From the NCBI GenBank assembly GCA_964477265.1, contig CAYZDJ010000001.1, positions 248,001-312,000 on the forward strand: a DNA stretch of 64,000 bases, read 5' to 3'. This document shows, one piece after another, positions 7,617-16,436 of this stretch. The DNA is from CAIVPM01 sp964477265 (lineage in GTDB: Bacteria > Bacteroidota > Bacteroidia > Chitinophagales > Chitinophagaceae). How positions within the stretch are numbered: position 1 is the first letter of the stretch; every line of letters starts with the position of its first letter. The notes beneath the pieces are model-generated. The model saw nothing but the letters and a program-made list of their open reading frames with translations. It was not told where the DNA came from and ran no database searches. The translations under genes and the position numbers were made by a program.

Positions 7617-9632
7617 TTAATTTATTTTATAAAACCATTTTGTGCCTTCAATTCTTGTAAGCAACGAATCTTTTACTACTGTATTTATTTTTTCAATTGA
7701 AAAAGGAGATGCAACAACGCAGGTAACACCTTCTTTCTTTAAATAATTTACAGTAGCTTTTTTTTGACTTAAAGTTTTGGTTGTATCAAAAATCTCTTGA
7801 AACAAGACATTACGATTGTGGGCACTTAATGTCATTGTGTAACCATCTTCATCTTTCCTTAAGCCTGTGCAAAACCAAGGATGAACGCCAGCACCACAAA
7901 GCGTTTGACCAGAATATTCATTATTGCCAATCATTGCCATTAAGCCTGGTTTTGCTTTGTTGTAATCATTTATAGCTTCGCTGTACCAGCTATTATTTTG
8001 TGCTGATGCATCTTGCTTGTAACTTGATTTAAGAAAGCTTACTGCAATAATAAATATCCATAAAATGGATGCAGTAATGGTTACATATCTTATTATTTTC
8101 TTCTTATAATTCAATGCAAAATATAGAATAAAAAATATGGATATGATGGTTATTAAAAATATATCAGCCCTTATAAACTGTGGCATATCAAACCTGGCAT
8201 CAAATAAAAAAATACCATTTGCATCTTTGGCATAAACATCTAAACAAAAGCTTGGCAAACTGGCTATGCAAAAACTTGCTAATGCTGCTACAACAAGAAA
8301 AACCAGTTTTTGATTTGTTTTCCTGAAATGATTTATACCAGAAAATAAAATAATAAACTTAACATTTAGCCACATAAAAACACTGATAAAAAACATAAGG
8401 AATGTTTGCTTAACAATGCTTCCTGTAATATGATATTTTGCAGCCAGTGTAGGTAAATAATCAAAGTAGTAACCTTTTTTTGACAAAGCCATTGTAGTCA
8501 TATTATCACTATTTGCCAACGCGAATTTAAAAATGAATAAGCAAACGGGTAAAGCAATAAGCAAAGTAATTAACCAGTTATATTCTTTTTTAAAAACCAA
8601 AAGCAAAGCATAAAAACCCAATAGAATTGCCAATGGAAAAAATAAAGCAAGCTTACTTGCAATGATGATGCACAGAAAGGAAATAAAGATAATTTTGGTG
8701 TACCAATTAGGCTTTGAAATTGACAGAATAAGGTATAAACATAAACCTGAAAAAAGCATTGACATTGCAAAACCAGGACTACCTAATGGCAGCACATAAC
8801 CTTCGCCTAAAAACAACGTATTTGCAAAATCTCTTTTCAATAAATTTACAATGTGTAGTGGTCCAAAAAACATTAGCATACACACCACAAAAAATTGAAT
8901 AAAGTAAGTTTGTTTTTGTGAAAATGCAGGCTTAAAAAAATTGTTGTATAACTGAACAATGCAAGTTGCAATTACACCAAATGAAACTATTGGAAGTATT
9001 TTAAAATATACGCCCCACAAAGCAATTTGCGATGGTAATTGAACAAATTTTGCTATGTGAGCAGCAGGTAAAAGTGCTAATGCCTGATAGTTGATTCCAA
9101 TGCCTTGATGATATACTGCATTTGAAAAACTGTGATTGGTTTTTAAAGATTCAACAATGGCTGTATAATAAAAATAATCGCCATCGGTTCTATTGAATTT
9201 TAAATGTGTTGCATAGGCTAATTCTTGTGTTTGAAACAGCATTAGAAACAGGGGTGCAAGGCATAATAAATCAAAAATTGAATTTAACTGAAAATTGAAT
9301 TGCTTGTTTTTTAACTTAACTGCTATGAACAAAACAAAGAGTAAGTAAATAACAATATCACTTGCAATAAATAAATAAAGCAACCCACAAATTATACTTC
9401 CAAACACAATAGACAAACCTGTTTTTATTACACCAGGAAAGTTGCTGATGATTGATATTTTATTAATAAAAAAATCGCCAACAAAAAGTGTTGCACCAAA
9501 ATATACAAATACTTTCAGTACATCTGCAATATGTAACATACCACTGCATAATGGAAATGCAACTGCTAAAAATGTCCAAAATAACAAGTCAATTATATTA
9601 ACCTTATTATTGGTTTGTTCGTTTAACAACAT
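7617..9632 (-). CDS. Large polytopic membrane protein, possible GT-C glycosyltransferase
   Basis: 671 residues with about 12-14 hydrophobic segments in the first 530 residues, then a soluble C-terminal part (about 540-671). Between an early helix and the next there is F-N-R-T-D-G-D-Y-F-Y-Y (147-156), an acidic D-G-D motif in a likely periplasmic loop, as seen in GT-C-fold enzymes that use polyprenyl-linked donors. I do not recognise a named family. A Wzy-like polymerase or an O-antigen modifying GT-C are the alternatives. It lies between the ketoisomerase and aminotransferase genes, so a role in using or polymerising the amino-sugar glycan is plausible but inferred. Confidence 0.6.
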   Translation of the reverse strand: MLLNEQTNNKVNIIDLLFWTFLAVAFPLCSGMLHIADVLKVFVYFGATLFVGDFFINKISIISNFPGVIKTGLSIVFGSIICGLLYLFIASDIVIYLLFVLFIAVKLKNKQFNFQLNSIFDLLCLAPLFLMLFQTQELAYATHLKFNRTDGDYFYYTAIVESLKTNHSFSNAVYHQGIGINYQALALLPAAHIAKFVQLPSQIALWGVYFKILPIVSFGVIATCIVQLYNNFFKPAFSQKQTYFIQFFVVCMLMFFGPLHIVNLLKRDFANTLFLGEGYVLPLGSPGFAMSMLFSGLCLYLILSISKPNWYTKIIFISFLCIIIASKLALFFPLAILLGFYALLLVFKKEYNWLITLLIALPVCLFIFKFALANSDNMTTMALSKKGYYFDYLPTLAAKYHITGSIVKQTFLMFFISVFMWLNVKFIILFSGINHFRKTNQKLVFLVVAALASFCIASLPSFCLDVYAKDANGIFLFDARFDMPQFIRADIFLITIISIFFILYFALNYKKKIIRYVTITASILWIFIIAVSFLKSSYKQDASAQNNSWYSEAINDYNKAKPGLMAMIGNNEYSGQTLCGAGVHPWFCTGLRKDEDGYTMTLSAHNRNVLFQEIFDTTKTLSQKKATVNYLKKEGVTCVVASPFSIEKINTVVKDSLLTRIEGTKWFYKIN

Positions 9633-9651
9633 TTAAAATATAGTAATGAAA

Positions 9652-10761
9652 TTAGGATTTTGTATAAAAAGAATTGATGCAATCAGCAACATAATTTATT
9701 TGCTCATCGCTTAGCTCAGGATATAAAGGCAAGCTTAATATTTTGCTTTGCAAATTTGTTGCAACTGCAAAGTCTGAAGGTTTTGTGCCAAGATAATTAT
9801 AGCAAGGCAAATTAGGCAATACAGTAGGGTAGTGGATTGCAGTCTCTACACCACTATCTTTTAAATGTTGCATCAACTCATCTCTGCGTTCTGCTAAAAT
9901 TACATACAAATGAAAAGTATGCTTACTGTCGGGTCTAACTTTTGGAGTCGTAATTTGTGCAATATTTTTTAATGCTTCGTCATACTTTTTTGCATTGGCA
10001 ATTCTTTGTTCCGTCCACTTTAAAATGTGTGGCAGCTTGGTATTTAAAATTGCAGCCTGTAAGCCATCTAATCTGCTGTTAATACCTTCAATTTGATGAT
10101 GATGTTTTTTTAATGCACCATGATTGGCAAACATTTTACATTTTTCTGCAAGTGCATCATCGTTAGTTATTATGCAACCTGCATCTCCATAAGCACCTAA
10201 ATTTTTGCCAGGATAAAAACTAAAGCTTCCAGCAATACCAATAGTTCCAGCACGTTTGCCATTTAATTCACTAAAGTGAGATTGGGCACAATCTTCAATT
10301 AAAATAATGTTGTGTTTGTTGCAAATATTTTGTATGGTTTCTACATCTGCCATTTGCCCTTGCAAATGCACAAGAATTACAGCTTTGGTTTTTGGTGTTA
10401 TAGCTGCTTCAAATTTTGTTTCATCAATGCTGTAATAAGTTTCATTAATATCAACAAACACAGGTGTAGCACCAGTTTGTGAAATAGTTTCACTGCTGCT
10501 TATCCAACTATTGGCAACAGTTATTACTTCATCTCCTGCACCAATATTCATCATCTTCATTAAAATATATAAACTGTCTGTACCATTGGCAACGCTAATG
10601 CAATGCTTAACTCCATACAATGCTGCAAAATTTTGCTCAAACTCTTTTACATACTTGCCACCAATAAATGCAGTTTCATTTATTACACTTGCTATGGCAG
10701 CATCCATTTCAATTTTTAAACTTTGGTACTGTGCTTTTAAATCTACAAAAGGAATATTCAT
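9652..10761 (-). CDS. DegT/DnrJ/EryC1 sugar 3-aminotransferase (second copy)
   Basis: 369-residue PLP aminotransferase with Lys186 in S-F-Y-P-G-K-N-L-G-A-Y-G-D-A-G and Asp157 in I-E-D-C-A-Q-S-H. The motif places it in the same 3-amino-sugar clade as the FdtB-like gene at 5181, but the two are clearly diverged. It is 2 bases from a sugar N-formyltransferase gene and close to a WbpB-like oxidoreductase. It may make the amine that is formylated (Qui3N/Fuc3N formamido sugars), or may transaminate a 3-keto-uronic acid as WbpE does. The class is certain; the substrate is open between these two. Confidence 0.84.
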   Translation of the reverse strand: MNIPFVDLKAQYQSLKIEMDAAIASVINETAFIGGKYVKEFEQNFAALYGVKHCISVANGTDSLYILMKMMNIGAGDEVITVANSWISSSETISQTGATPVFVDINETYYSIDETKFEAAITPKTKAVILVHLQGQMADVETIQNICNKHNIILIEDCAQSHFSELNGKRAGTIGIAGSFSFYPGKNLGAYGDAGCIITNDDALAEKCKMFANHGALKKHHHQIEGINSRLDGLQAAILNTKLPHILKWTEQRIANAKKYDEALKNIAQITTPKVRPDSKHTFHLYVILAERRDELMQHLKDSGVETAIHYPTVLPNLPCYNYLGTKPSDFAVATNLQSKILSLPLYPELSDEQINYVADCINSFYTKS

Positions 10762-10763
10762 TT

Positions 10764-11528
10764 TTAATTTTTTGTGTATTGATTTTCAGGAATGATATAA
10801 TATTTAACGCCATCAATTATTGTAAATGGTGGCTCAAAGCCAGGCATTGCAGTTGCTTTAACTTTAAGTGCTACATCGCTTGCCACATCTCCTAAATTTA
10901 TTTCTTTAAGCTTTGCAACATCTTTTCTGTAATAAATATTAGTGCCTCTTTCTGCTATTAAATTTTCTTGTGGCGTGATGCTAAAATTGTCGTTTAAAAT
11001 GTTGCCAATATTTTCTTCAAATAAAATAATGCTTTCTTCAAAAGTCTTGTCATACAAGTCTTTTACCATCATTTCTTTTGTTAAGTCAAACCTTCTTTCA
11101 GCAATTATTTTTCCATTGTCTATACCTGCTTCAAGCTGGTGAATTGTTGTGCCAAAAACTTTTGCCTGATTATATATGGCAAATGAAAATTGGTTGCAAC
11201 CTCTGTATTCAGGCAATGGTGCCATGTGCAAATTGATAGCTATTTTTTTTGCTTTAGCAATATGAATATCTTTAAGTATTAAATGATACTGCACAGAAAT
11301 GATATAATCAAATTCTTCATTGCAATTCAAAATATCATCAAGTGTAACGCCAAAGGGAATGCTGTTTTCTTCTGCCAGTTTTTTAATACTTAATGCAGCA
11401 TCAAATCGTGGGTTGTCGTTGCTGAAAACTGCAACAACCTCGCAGTTTAGCTGCTGCTTGTTTTTTATTAAAAACTCTAAACACTTGTAGCCAATTGGCT
11501 TAGAACCTAAGAATGCTATACGTTTCAT
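10764..11528 (-). CDS. Nucleotide-sugar N-formyltransferase (canonical N/H/D triad)
   Basis: 254 residues with the formyltransferase fold of Fmt, ArnA and QdtF. The catalytic residues are all present: Asn99 and His101 in N-L-H-M-A-P-L-P-E-Y-R-G, and Asp137 in E-A-G-I-D-N-G-K. It lacks the C-terminal tRNA-binding domain of Fmt, and it sits beside a sugar aminotransferase, so the substrate should be an amino sugar on a nucleotide with N10-formyl-tetrahydrofolate as donor. Four bases overlap the upstream ankyrin gene. Contrast with the two atypical family members at 38395 and 40303, which lack the Asn. Confidence 0.85.
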   Translation of the reverse strand: MKRIAFLGSKPIGYKCLEFLIKNKQQLNCEVVAVFSNDNPRFDAALSIKKLAEENSIPFGVTLDDILNCNEEFDYIISVQYHLILKDIHIAKAKKIAINLHMAPLPEYRGCNQFSFAIYNQAKVFGTTIHQLEAGIDNGKIIAERRFDLTKEMMVKDLYDKTFEESIILFEENIGNILNDNFSITPQENLIAERGTNIYYRKDVAKLKEINLGDVASDVALKVKATAMPGFEPPFTIIDGVKYYIIPENQYTKN

Positions 11529-11923
11529 TCAGCTCCTTTACTTATTAAATAATTAATTAATGGTTGATGATTGGTTTGCTTTACATAATCTAAAACAGTC
11601 CAGTTGTTTTTTAAATCTCGTGCATTTATGTTAGCACCTTGTTGCAATAAAAAATCTAAAATTGCGTAGTTATTATTTTCTAAAACTTTTGTTTTGGCAT
11701 ACATAAAAACTGTTGTGCCGTTTGCATTGGTACTGTTAATATCTGCACCACTTTGCAGTAATAGTTTTATAATTTCTAAATGATGGTTAAATGCTGCAAG
11801 AATGATTGCATTCCATCCTTTGTCATTGGGCTGATTGATGTTTGGTATTTCAGGAATTAATTGTTTTGCTAATTCTATATCTCCATTCTCACTAGCTGCC
11901 CAAAGTGTAGAAATTTTATTCAC
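11525..11923 (-). CDS. Small ankyrin-repeat protein
   Basis: 132 residues starting with GTG. Three to four ankyrin units are readable: around residues 5-34 (TLWAASENGDIELAKQLI), 36-67 (N-A-I-I-L-A-A-F-N-H-H-L-E-I-I-K-L-L-L-Q-S-G-A-D-I-N) and 68-105 (G-T-T-V-F-M-Y-A, LLQQGANIN). There is no signal peptide or catalytic domain. The stop overlaps the start of the formyltransferase gene by 4 bases and 7 bases separate it from the oxidoreductase, so it is embedded in the operon. Ankyrin proteins bind other proteins; a scaffold role for nearby enzymes is only a guess. Confidence 0.85.
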   Translation of the reverse strand: MNKISTLWAASENGDIELAKQLIPEIPNINQPNDKGWNAIILAAFNHHLEIIKLLLQSGADINSTNANGTTVFMYAKTKVLENNNYAILDFLLQQGANINARDLKNNWTVLDYVKQTNHQPLINYLISKGAE

Positions 11924-11930
11924 TTTAAGG

Positions 11931-12941
11931 CTAAATGTTTTTTGCTTTATAGTAAATTTTATCTATAATCTCAACAGTCTTTAAGCCTTCAAATGCACTT
12001 GTACTAATGCTTGCATTGTTTGTTAATACATTTACAACATTTTGGTAAACCTTGTCATGGTTGCTCATGCTGCCTTGATAATTTCCATAATTATTGGCAG
12101 TATTACCAACAGGTAAATTTTCAATTTTATAGTTTTCTATATTTTGGTATTCAAGTTCATTTAAATACTGACCACCAATTTTTACAGTTCCTTTTTCTCC
12201 AAAAATGGTTAAAGAACCTTCCATATTTTTATTGTAACTATTAACAGTGTAGTTAACTGTACCTATAGCTCCATTTTGAAATTTAAGAATAGCTACACCA
12301 GTATCTTCAAACTCAATTATATCATTGTGTGCATAGTTTGATGTGTAAGCCTCAACATCTTTTATATCGCCAATCATCCAATACAATAAATCTATAAAAT
12401 GACTAAACTGTGTATATAATGTACCGCCATCTAAGTCTTTTGTTCCTTTCCAACTGTTTTGATAATAGTCGGCATTTCTGTTCCAGAAACAACTTAACTG
12501 AACGCTGTAAATTTTTCCCAAACGTCCTTCATCAATTATTTTCTTTACTGCTTCTACTGGTGGGTTAAACCTGTTTTGCTTTATAGCAAATAATCTTTTG
12601 TTAAATGTTTCTGCGGTTTTAATCATCTCACCACAGTCTGTAACGCTTGTAGCCATTGGCTTTTCACACAACACATGAAAGCCAGCCTTTAAACTTTGAA
12701 TGGAATGCATAGCATGCAAGCCATTTGGGGAGCAAACAGAAACAACATCAATAGTCTTTTCATTGGCTAATAAATCAGCAATGTCGTAATATGCATTAGC
12801 TTTATATTTTTCAGCCATTGCATCTGCTTTTTCTTTTATGTTATCGCAAACGGCAACAAGTTCTCCAAAGTTATTTATATGTTCGGCATGGCGTTGTGCA
12901 ATACGCCCACAGCCAATAACTGCAAATTTTATTTTGTTCAT
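11931..12941 (-). CDS. Gfo/Idh/MocA-family sugar dehydrogenase, WbpB/WlbA-like
   Basis: 336 residues. The N-terminal Rossmann fold shows V-I-G-C-G-R-I-A (8-15); the catalytic C-E-K-P motif is at 92-95 with Lys94. The C-terminal domain contains D-I-I-E-F-E-D-T-G and G-T-V-N-Y-T, as in WbpB/WlbA, which oxidise C3 of UDP-GlcNAc-uronic acid. One base separates it from the WbpG-like gene. In Pseudomonas O-antigen loci the WbpB/WbpE/WbpD set makes the 2,3-diamino-uronic acid that WbpG/HisH/HisF amidinates, so the context fits. The UDP-GlcNAc 6-dehydrogenase (WbpA) expected in that route is not in this window. Confidence 0.82.
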   Translation of the reverse strand: MNKIKFAVIGCGRIAQRHAEHINNFGELVAVCDNIKEKADAMAEKYKANAYYDIADLLANEKTIDVVSVCSPNGLHAMHSIQSLKAGFHVLCEKPMATSVTDCGEMIKTAETFNKRLFAIKQNRFNPPVEAVKKIIDEGRLGKIYSVQLSCFWNRNADYYQNSWKGTKDLDGGTLYTQFSHFIDLLYWMIGDIKDVEAYTSNYAHNDIIEFEDTGVAILKFQNGAIGTVNYTVNSYNKNMEGSLTIFGEKGTVKIGGQYLNELEYQNIENYKIENLPVGNTANNYGNYQGSMSNHDKVYQNVVNVLTNNASISTSAFEGLKTVEIIDKIYYKAKNI

Positions 12942-14087
12942 TTATCTAATTTTTTTAATAAGCTTACTTACAATTTTTAATGGTCTTAGCATAGGGTATT
13001 TATCCCAAAAAGGAATAAAGGAGCCATAGTCGCTATGTGGTACCATTGGTGCATTAATATAGGCATCAAATTCTTCTTCAGTAAAATCAAGTTTCTTTAA
13101 TACAAATGGTCTGTCTACTAAGTACAATTCGTGTGGGTAGATAGGTTCTTTTAATTCCTCAATAGCTTGTTCTTTGGTCATTTGCCCGCTAAAAATTAAA
13201 TTGGATAAATGAGCCTTGCGTTTATCTACCTTAAATTTTGTTGGTAAAATATATCCCTGATAAAACCTTGTAAAAACTGATTCATAATGCTTTCCACCAT
13301 AATCTCTCCAACCAAATTCTTCTATAATTATTTTCTTTACTTTCTTTTTGTCATAGTCAATATAATTCAATGGAGATATATATTTTAATCTGTGAAAATG
13401 ATCGAATTTATATTGCTGTATTGGAGAAATTAATGGATAAGTTTTTAAACGAACAGAGCCAAACTTTTTGTGAATGTTAATAAGGTTGTCCTGGTTTTTA
13501 GAAATCCATGTATTTGGCAAAAGCCCTTCTGTTACTACATTCTGTCCATCAATTACAACTCCAATATTATATTTTTTATTAATGATTTGGAGTGTGTTGA
13601 TAAAGCCTAAGTCCATGATTGCCTCAATATCTATAACATTGGCTTTAAAGAAAGATTTTTGAATGTCTTTATATTCATTCCAGTCAACAACATAGGTATA
13701 TAAGTTAAAGCCTGTTTTATCAACAATGTTTTGAATGTTTTGCACAGCAAGCTCACTATTCCAGCCATTGTCAAAGTGTACAAGCAATGGTTTTAAGCCC
13801 CATTCTTTTGCTTTAAATGCAAGATAAGTGCTATCAACACCACCACTTACACCAAGTATGCAATCATAATCTTTGCCTTTACCACGTTGTTTAATTTCGG
13901 TCAGTAATTCATTCAGTTTGTCAATGCCTTCCTGGCCTTTATATACTCTTTCTTTTTCTTTTTGCAGGTATTCATAATAGTAATTACAAATACCTTTTTC
14001 GTCAAATGAAATATTAGGATCTGCAATGTTATCCATTACAGAAATACTACATTGACGATAATTGGGGTCTTGGATGGAGAGAACCAT
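12942..14087 (-). CDS. wbpG: N-acetyl sugar amidotransferase, WbpG/LfnA/PseA family
   Basis: 381 residues with the ATP-pyrophosphatase P-loop S-G-G-V-D-S at 81-86 and a family-typical Cys-containing N-terminus (Cys13 in RQCSISVMD, Cys34 in K-G-I-C-N-Y). These enzymes activate the acetamido carbonyl of a sugar with ATP and convert it to an acetamidino group, using ammonia made by HisH/HisF-type partners. Both partners are encoded nearby (15064-16436), separated from this gene by one glycosyltransferase. Membership in the family is clear. Whether the substrate is a 2,3-diamino-uronic acid or another amino sugar is inferred from the adjacent WbpB-like gene. Confidence 0.86.
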   Translation of the reverse strand: MVLSIQDPNYRQCSISVMDNIADPNISFDEKGICNYYYEYLQKEKERVYKGQEGIDKLNELLTEIKQRGKGKDYDCILGVSGGVDSTYLAFKAKEWGLKPLLVHFDNGWNSELAVQNIQNIVDKTGFNLYTYVVDWNEYKDIQKSFFKANVIDIEAIMDLGFINTLQIINKKYNIGVVIDGQNVVTEGLLPNTWISKNQDNLINIHKKFGSVRLKTYPLISPIQQYKFDHFHRLKYISPLNYIDYDKKKVKKIIIEEFGWRDYGGKHYESVFTRFYQGYILPTKFKVDKRKAHLSNLIFSGQMTKEQAIEELKEPIYPHELYLVDRPFVLKKLDFTEEEFDAYINAPMVPHSDYGSFIPFWDKYPMLRPLKIVSKLIKKIR

Positions 14088-14125
14088 TTTTTATAGTATG
14101 TTTGAATTTGAGGTGATATTGAAAA

Positions 14126-15058
14126 TCAATTTATCTTTAAGAACTTAAGCAGTAACTTATTTTTCAGATAGTATAAACGGGTTATTTTTTTGTTACTGTT
14201 AATTTTATCTTGCAGGTTGCTAAAGAACCTTTCTATTTTAGTTAGTTTGTTATCGTATTGGGCTTTAAAGAACAGTAATAATTCACTGCCTTTCATTTTG
14301 GTTAAATCAATTGATCTTATATCGCCAGCATAGTGAATCAAGTATTCTTTTTTGCCATCAAGGTGAGCAGACATTTTTGCATTTTCAGGGTCAAGTAAAT
14401 ATGCTTTGCTCCATAGCATGTATTCAAATGCTTCAACCTTGCTGTTATGCCTTTTAAACATTATAGGCAATACTGTATTAAAGATTGATTGGTTGGGCAT
14501 ATGAAAAACCTTGCGATTGGTAAAATATGGAAACCTGTTTTTGTCAAAGCATTTGTCTAAAAGGCTTTCATCAAAATGTGATGGTGATGTTACAAACTGC
14601 CCTGTGTTAAAGAAGTATCCAGGATATTCATATTCAGGATATATGGTTTTAACGACTTCAGGATTTACAAAAATTCTTTTTACAGTTTCGCTGAAAGGTT
14701 GTGGATGAATTTCTTCGTGCAAAATAAAATCAGCATCAATTCTATTTAATTTGTCAAGTAGCTTTCCAATAAATATTATATCTGAATCCAGTAAAAAATA
14801 TCTTTTTTTAGAGTTGGCAAGATCAATATGAAAATGAATTTTTGCAGAACCCCAACCAAAATATTTTTTTTTGAGTTTAAGTATTTTAACATTCATTCTT
14901 TTTTCAAGAATTCTGCTGCTAAAACCTCCATTCAATTTATCCTTTATTAAAAATATTTCTACATCTGGATGGTAATACCTTATTGATGCTACACACAGTT
15001 TTGTTAAAAAGAAATCTTTGCTATTTGCAATTATTACAACAGATATATCAGATTGCAT
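14126..15058 (-). CDS. GT-A-type glycosyltransferase, family not recognised
   Basis: 310 residues. The first strand I-S-V-V-I-I-A-N-S and a D-S-D motif (91-93 in RYFLLDSDIIFIGKL) indicate a metal-dependent GT-A fold; F-G-W-G-S-A-K and LLDSDI resemble GT8-like or capsule-specific enzymes. Its insertion between the wbpG-like and hisF-like genes, which act together, suggests that it may transfer the amidinated sugar, but this is inference. No membrane helix was found. The family assignment is tentative. Confidence 0.65.
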   Translation of the reverse strand: MQSDISVVIIANSKDFFLTKLCVASIRYYHPDVEIFLIKDKLNGGFSSRILEKRMNVKILKLKKKYFGWGSAKIHFHIDLANSKKRYFLLDSDIIFIGKLLDKLNRIDADFILHEEIHPQPFSETVKRIFVNPEVVKTIYPEYEYPGYFFNTGQFVTSPSHFDESLLDKCFDKNRFPYFTNRKVFHMPNQSIFNTVLPIMFKRHNSKVEAFEYMLWSKAYLLDPENAKMSAHLDGKKEYLIHYAGDIRSIDLTKMKGSELLLFFKAQYDNKLTKIERFFSNLQDKINSNKKITRLYYLKNKLLLKFLKIN

Positions 15059-15063
15059 TCTTG

Positions 15064-15819
15064 TTAAAATAACTTTTCTTTTAATTCTTTTTGTGTTGGA
15101 TAGCTAATTAACACAGCCTGGTGTGGACGCTGAAAAACAAACATGCTGCCTGCACTAACTGCACTTGCACCAGCTTGCTTTGCTTTTGCAAAATCTTCTA
15201 CATTGCCTGCACCGCCAATTGCAATTACAGGAATGCTAACTGCCGAAGTAACCTCATTTATCAAGTTTACATCATAGCCTTTGTAGGTTCCATCAACATC
15301 AATATTGTTTAACACAATTTCGCCAGCACCAGCATTTTCAACTGTTTTAGCAAATTCGATAGGCGAGAAGCTGGTTTTATTTTTGCCATTATCTGTATAA
15401 ACCTTATATCCACCAAACAACCCTTTTTTAACATCAATACTTGCAACTACACTTTGGTTGCCAGTAGCATTGGCTATTTGTGTTACAAGATTTAAATTGG
15501 TGTGTAAGCTTTTATTGATAATTACTTTTTCAAAACCATTAAACAATATTTGCTTTGCCTGTTCAAATGTGGTAATGCCACCACCATAGCTCATTGGCAT
15601 AAATGCTTCACTTGCAATTTCGCTAATAGCTTCAATATTTGGTGGGCGATTATCACGAGTTGCATCAATATCAATTACTGCAATTTCATCAACTTCTTTT
15701 TCGTTGAAAATTTTTACTGCATTAATTGGGTCGCCAACATATTTATAGTTTTTAAACTGAACTGATTTTATCAATCCACCTTTATGAAGCAATAATGTTG
15801 GTATAACTCTTATTCGCAT
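15064..15819 (-). CDS. hisF: HisF-like ammonia-channel subunit for sugar amidination
   Basis: 251-residue TIM barrel of the HisF family. True HisF has a catalytic Asp in its first strand (IPCLD); here the strand reads V-I-P-T-L-L-L-H-K-G-G (5-15), so that Asp is replaced by Leu, while the second acidic residue (S-I-D-V-K-K-G) is kept. This is the pattern of HisF2-type partners of WbpG rather than of histidine biosynthesis. The TAATG overlap with hisH supports complex formation. The name HisF describes homology; the role here is delivery of ammonia to the WbpG-like enzyme. Confidence 0.86.
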   Translation of the reverse strand: MRIRVIPTLLLHKGGLIKSVQFKNYKYVGDPINAVKIFNEKEVDEIAVIDIDATRDNRPPNIEAISEIASEAFMPMSYGGGITTFEQAKQILFNGFEKVIINKSLHTNLNLVTQIANATGNQSVVASIDVKKGLFGGYKVYTDNGKNKTSFSPIEFAKTVENAGAGEIVLNNIDVDGTYKGYDVNLINEVTSAVSIPVIAIGGAGNVEDFAKAKQAGASAVSAGSMFVFQRPHQAVLISYPTQKELKEKLF

Positions 15820-16436
15820 TAATAATTCTTTGCAAAATTTTCTAAAATTTTCATTCCATACTTGTGACTTTTTTCTGGATGAAATTGTGTGCCTAAAATA
15901 TTTTCATGTTCAATGCCTGCTGCAAATTCATAGCCATAATTTGCTGTCACTAAACAATCTTTTTTGTCTTCTAAACTTAGGTGAAATGAATGAACAAAAT
16001 AAAAGCGTGGCTCATCATGCATACCTTCAAACAGCTTTGATTGCTGATAGTTTGCAACATTTGTCCAATCCATGTGAGGCACTTTTTGGTTAGATGCCAG
16101 TTTGCTTTTATTAAATGCAATTGTTTTTCCTTTAATCCAGCCTAAGCCTTTTTCAACTCCTTCCTCGCTCGATTCTGTTAAAAGCTGCACACCTAAGCAA
16201 ATGCCAAGAATTGGTGTTTTATTCTCAAGCACTTTTTGATTAAGAATATTGACCAAGCCACTATTGTGTAAGTTGGTCATTCCATAATCAAAATGCCCTA
16301 CGCCAGGCAGAATAAGCTTTTCAGCTTGTTCAATTTTTGTTGCCTCGTTGGTAATTTGAGATGCAATGCCCAAACGTTTCAACATATTCTTAATTGAACC
16401 AAGGTTGCCTGTATTATAGTCAATGATGGTTATCAT
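15819..16436 (-). CDS. hisH: HisH-like glutamine amidotransferase for sugar amidination
   Basis: 205 residues, a class I glutamine amidotransferase. The triad is intact: Cys80 in I-L-G-I-C-L-G-V-Q-L-L, His186 and Glu188 in T-Q-F-H-P-E-K-S. It hydrolyses glutamine and passes ammonia to the HisF-like barrel encoded next, with which it overlaps by one base (TAATG); the stop of the gene before it overlaps its ATG in the same way. No other histidine biosynthesis gene is present, which supports a sugar-modification role together with the WbpG-like enzyme. Confidence 0.87.
   Translation of the reverse strand: MITIIDYNTGNLGSIKNMLKRLGIASQITNEATKIEQAEKLILPGVGHFDYGMTNLHNSGLVNILNQKVLENKTPILGICLGVQLLTESSEEGVEKGLGWIKGKTIAFNKSKLASNQKVPHMDWTNVANYQQSKLFEGMHDEPRFYFVHSFHLSLEDKKDCLVTANYGYEFAAGIEHENILGTQFHPEKSHKYGMKILENFAKNY

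Noticed and set aside
10764..11528. Methionyl-tRNA formyltransferase
   Set aside because: Too short (254 residues, no C-terminal tRNA-binding domain) and placed next to a sugar aminotransferase.
15064..16436. hisF/hisH as part of a histidine biosynthesis operon
   Set aside because: No other his gene is present, the HisF catalytic Asp is replaced by Leu, and a WbpG-type sugar amidotransferase is nearby.
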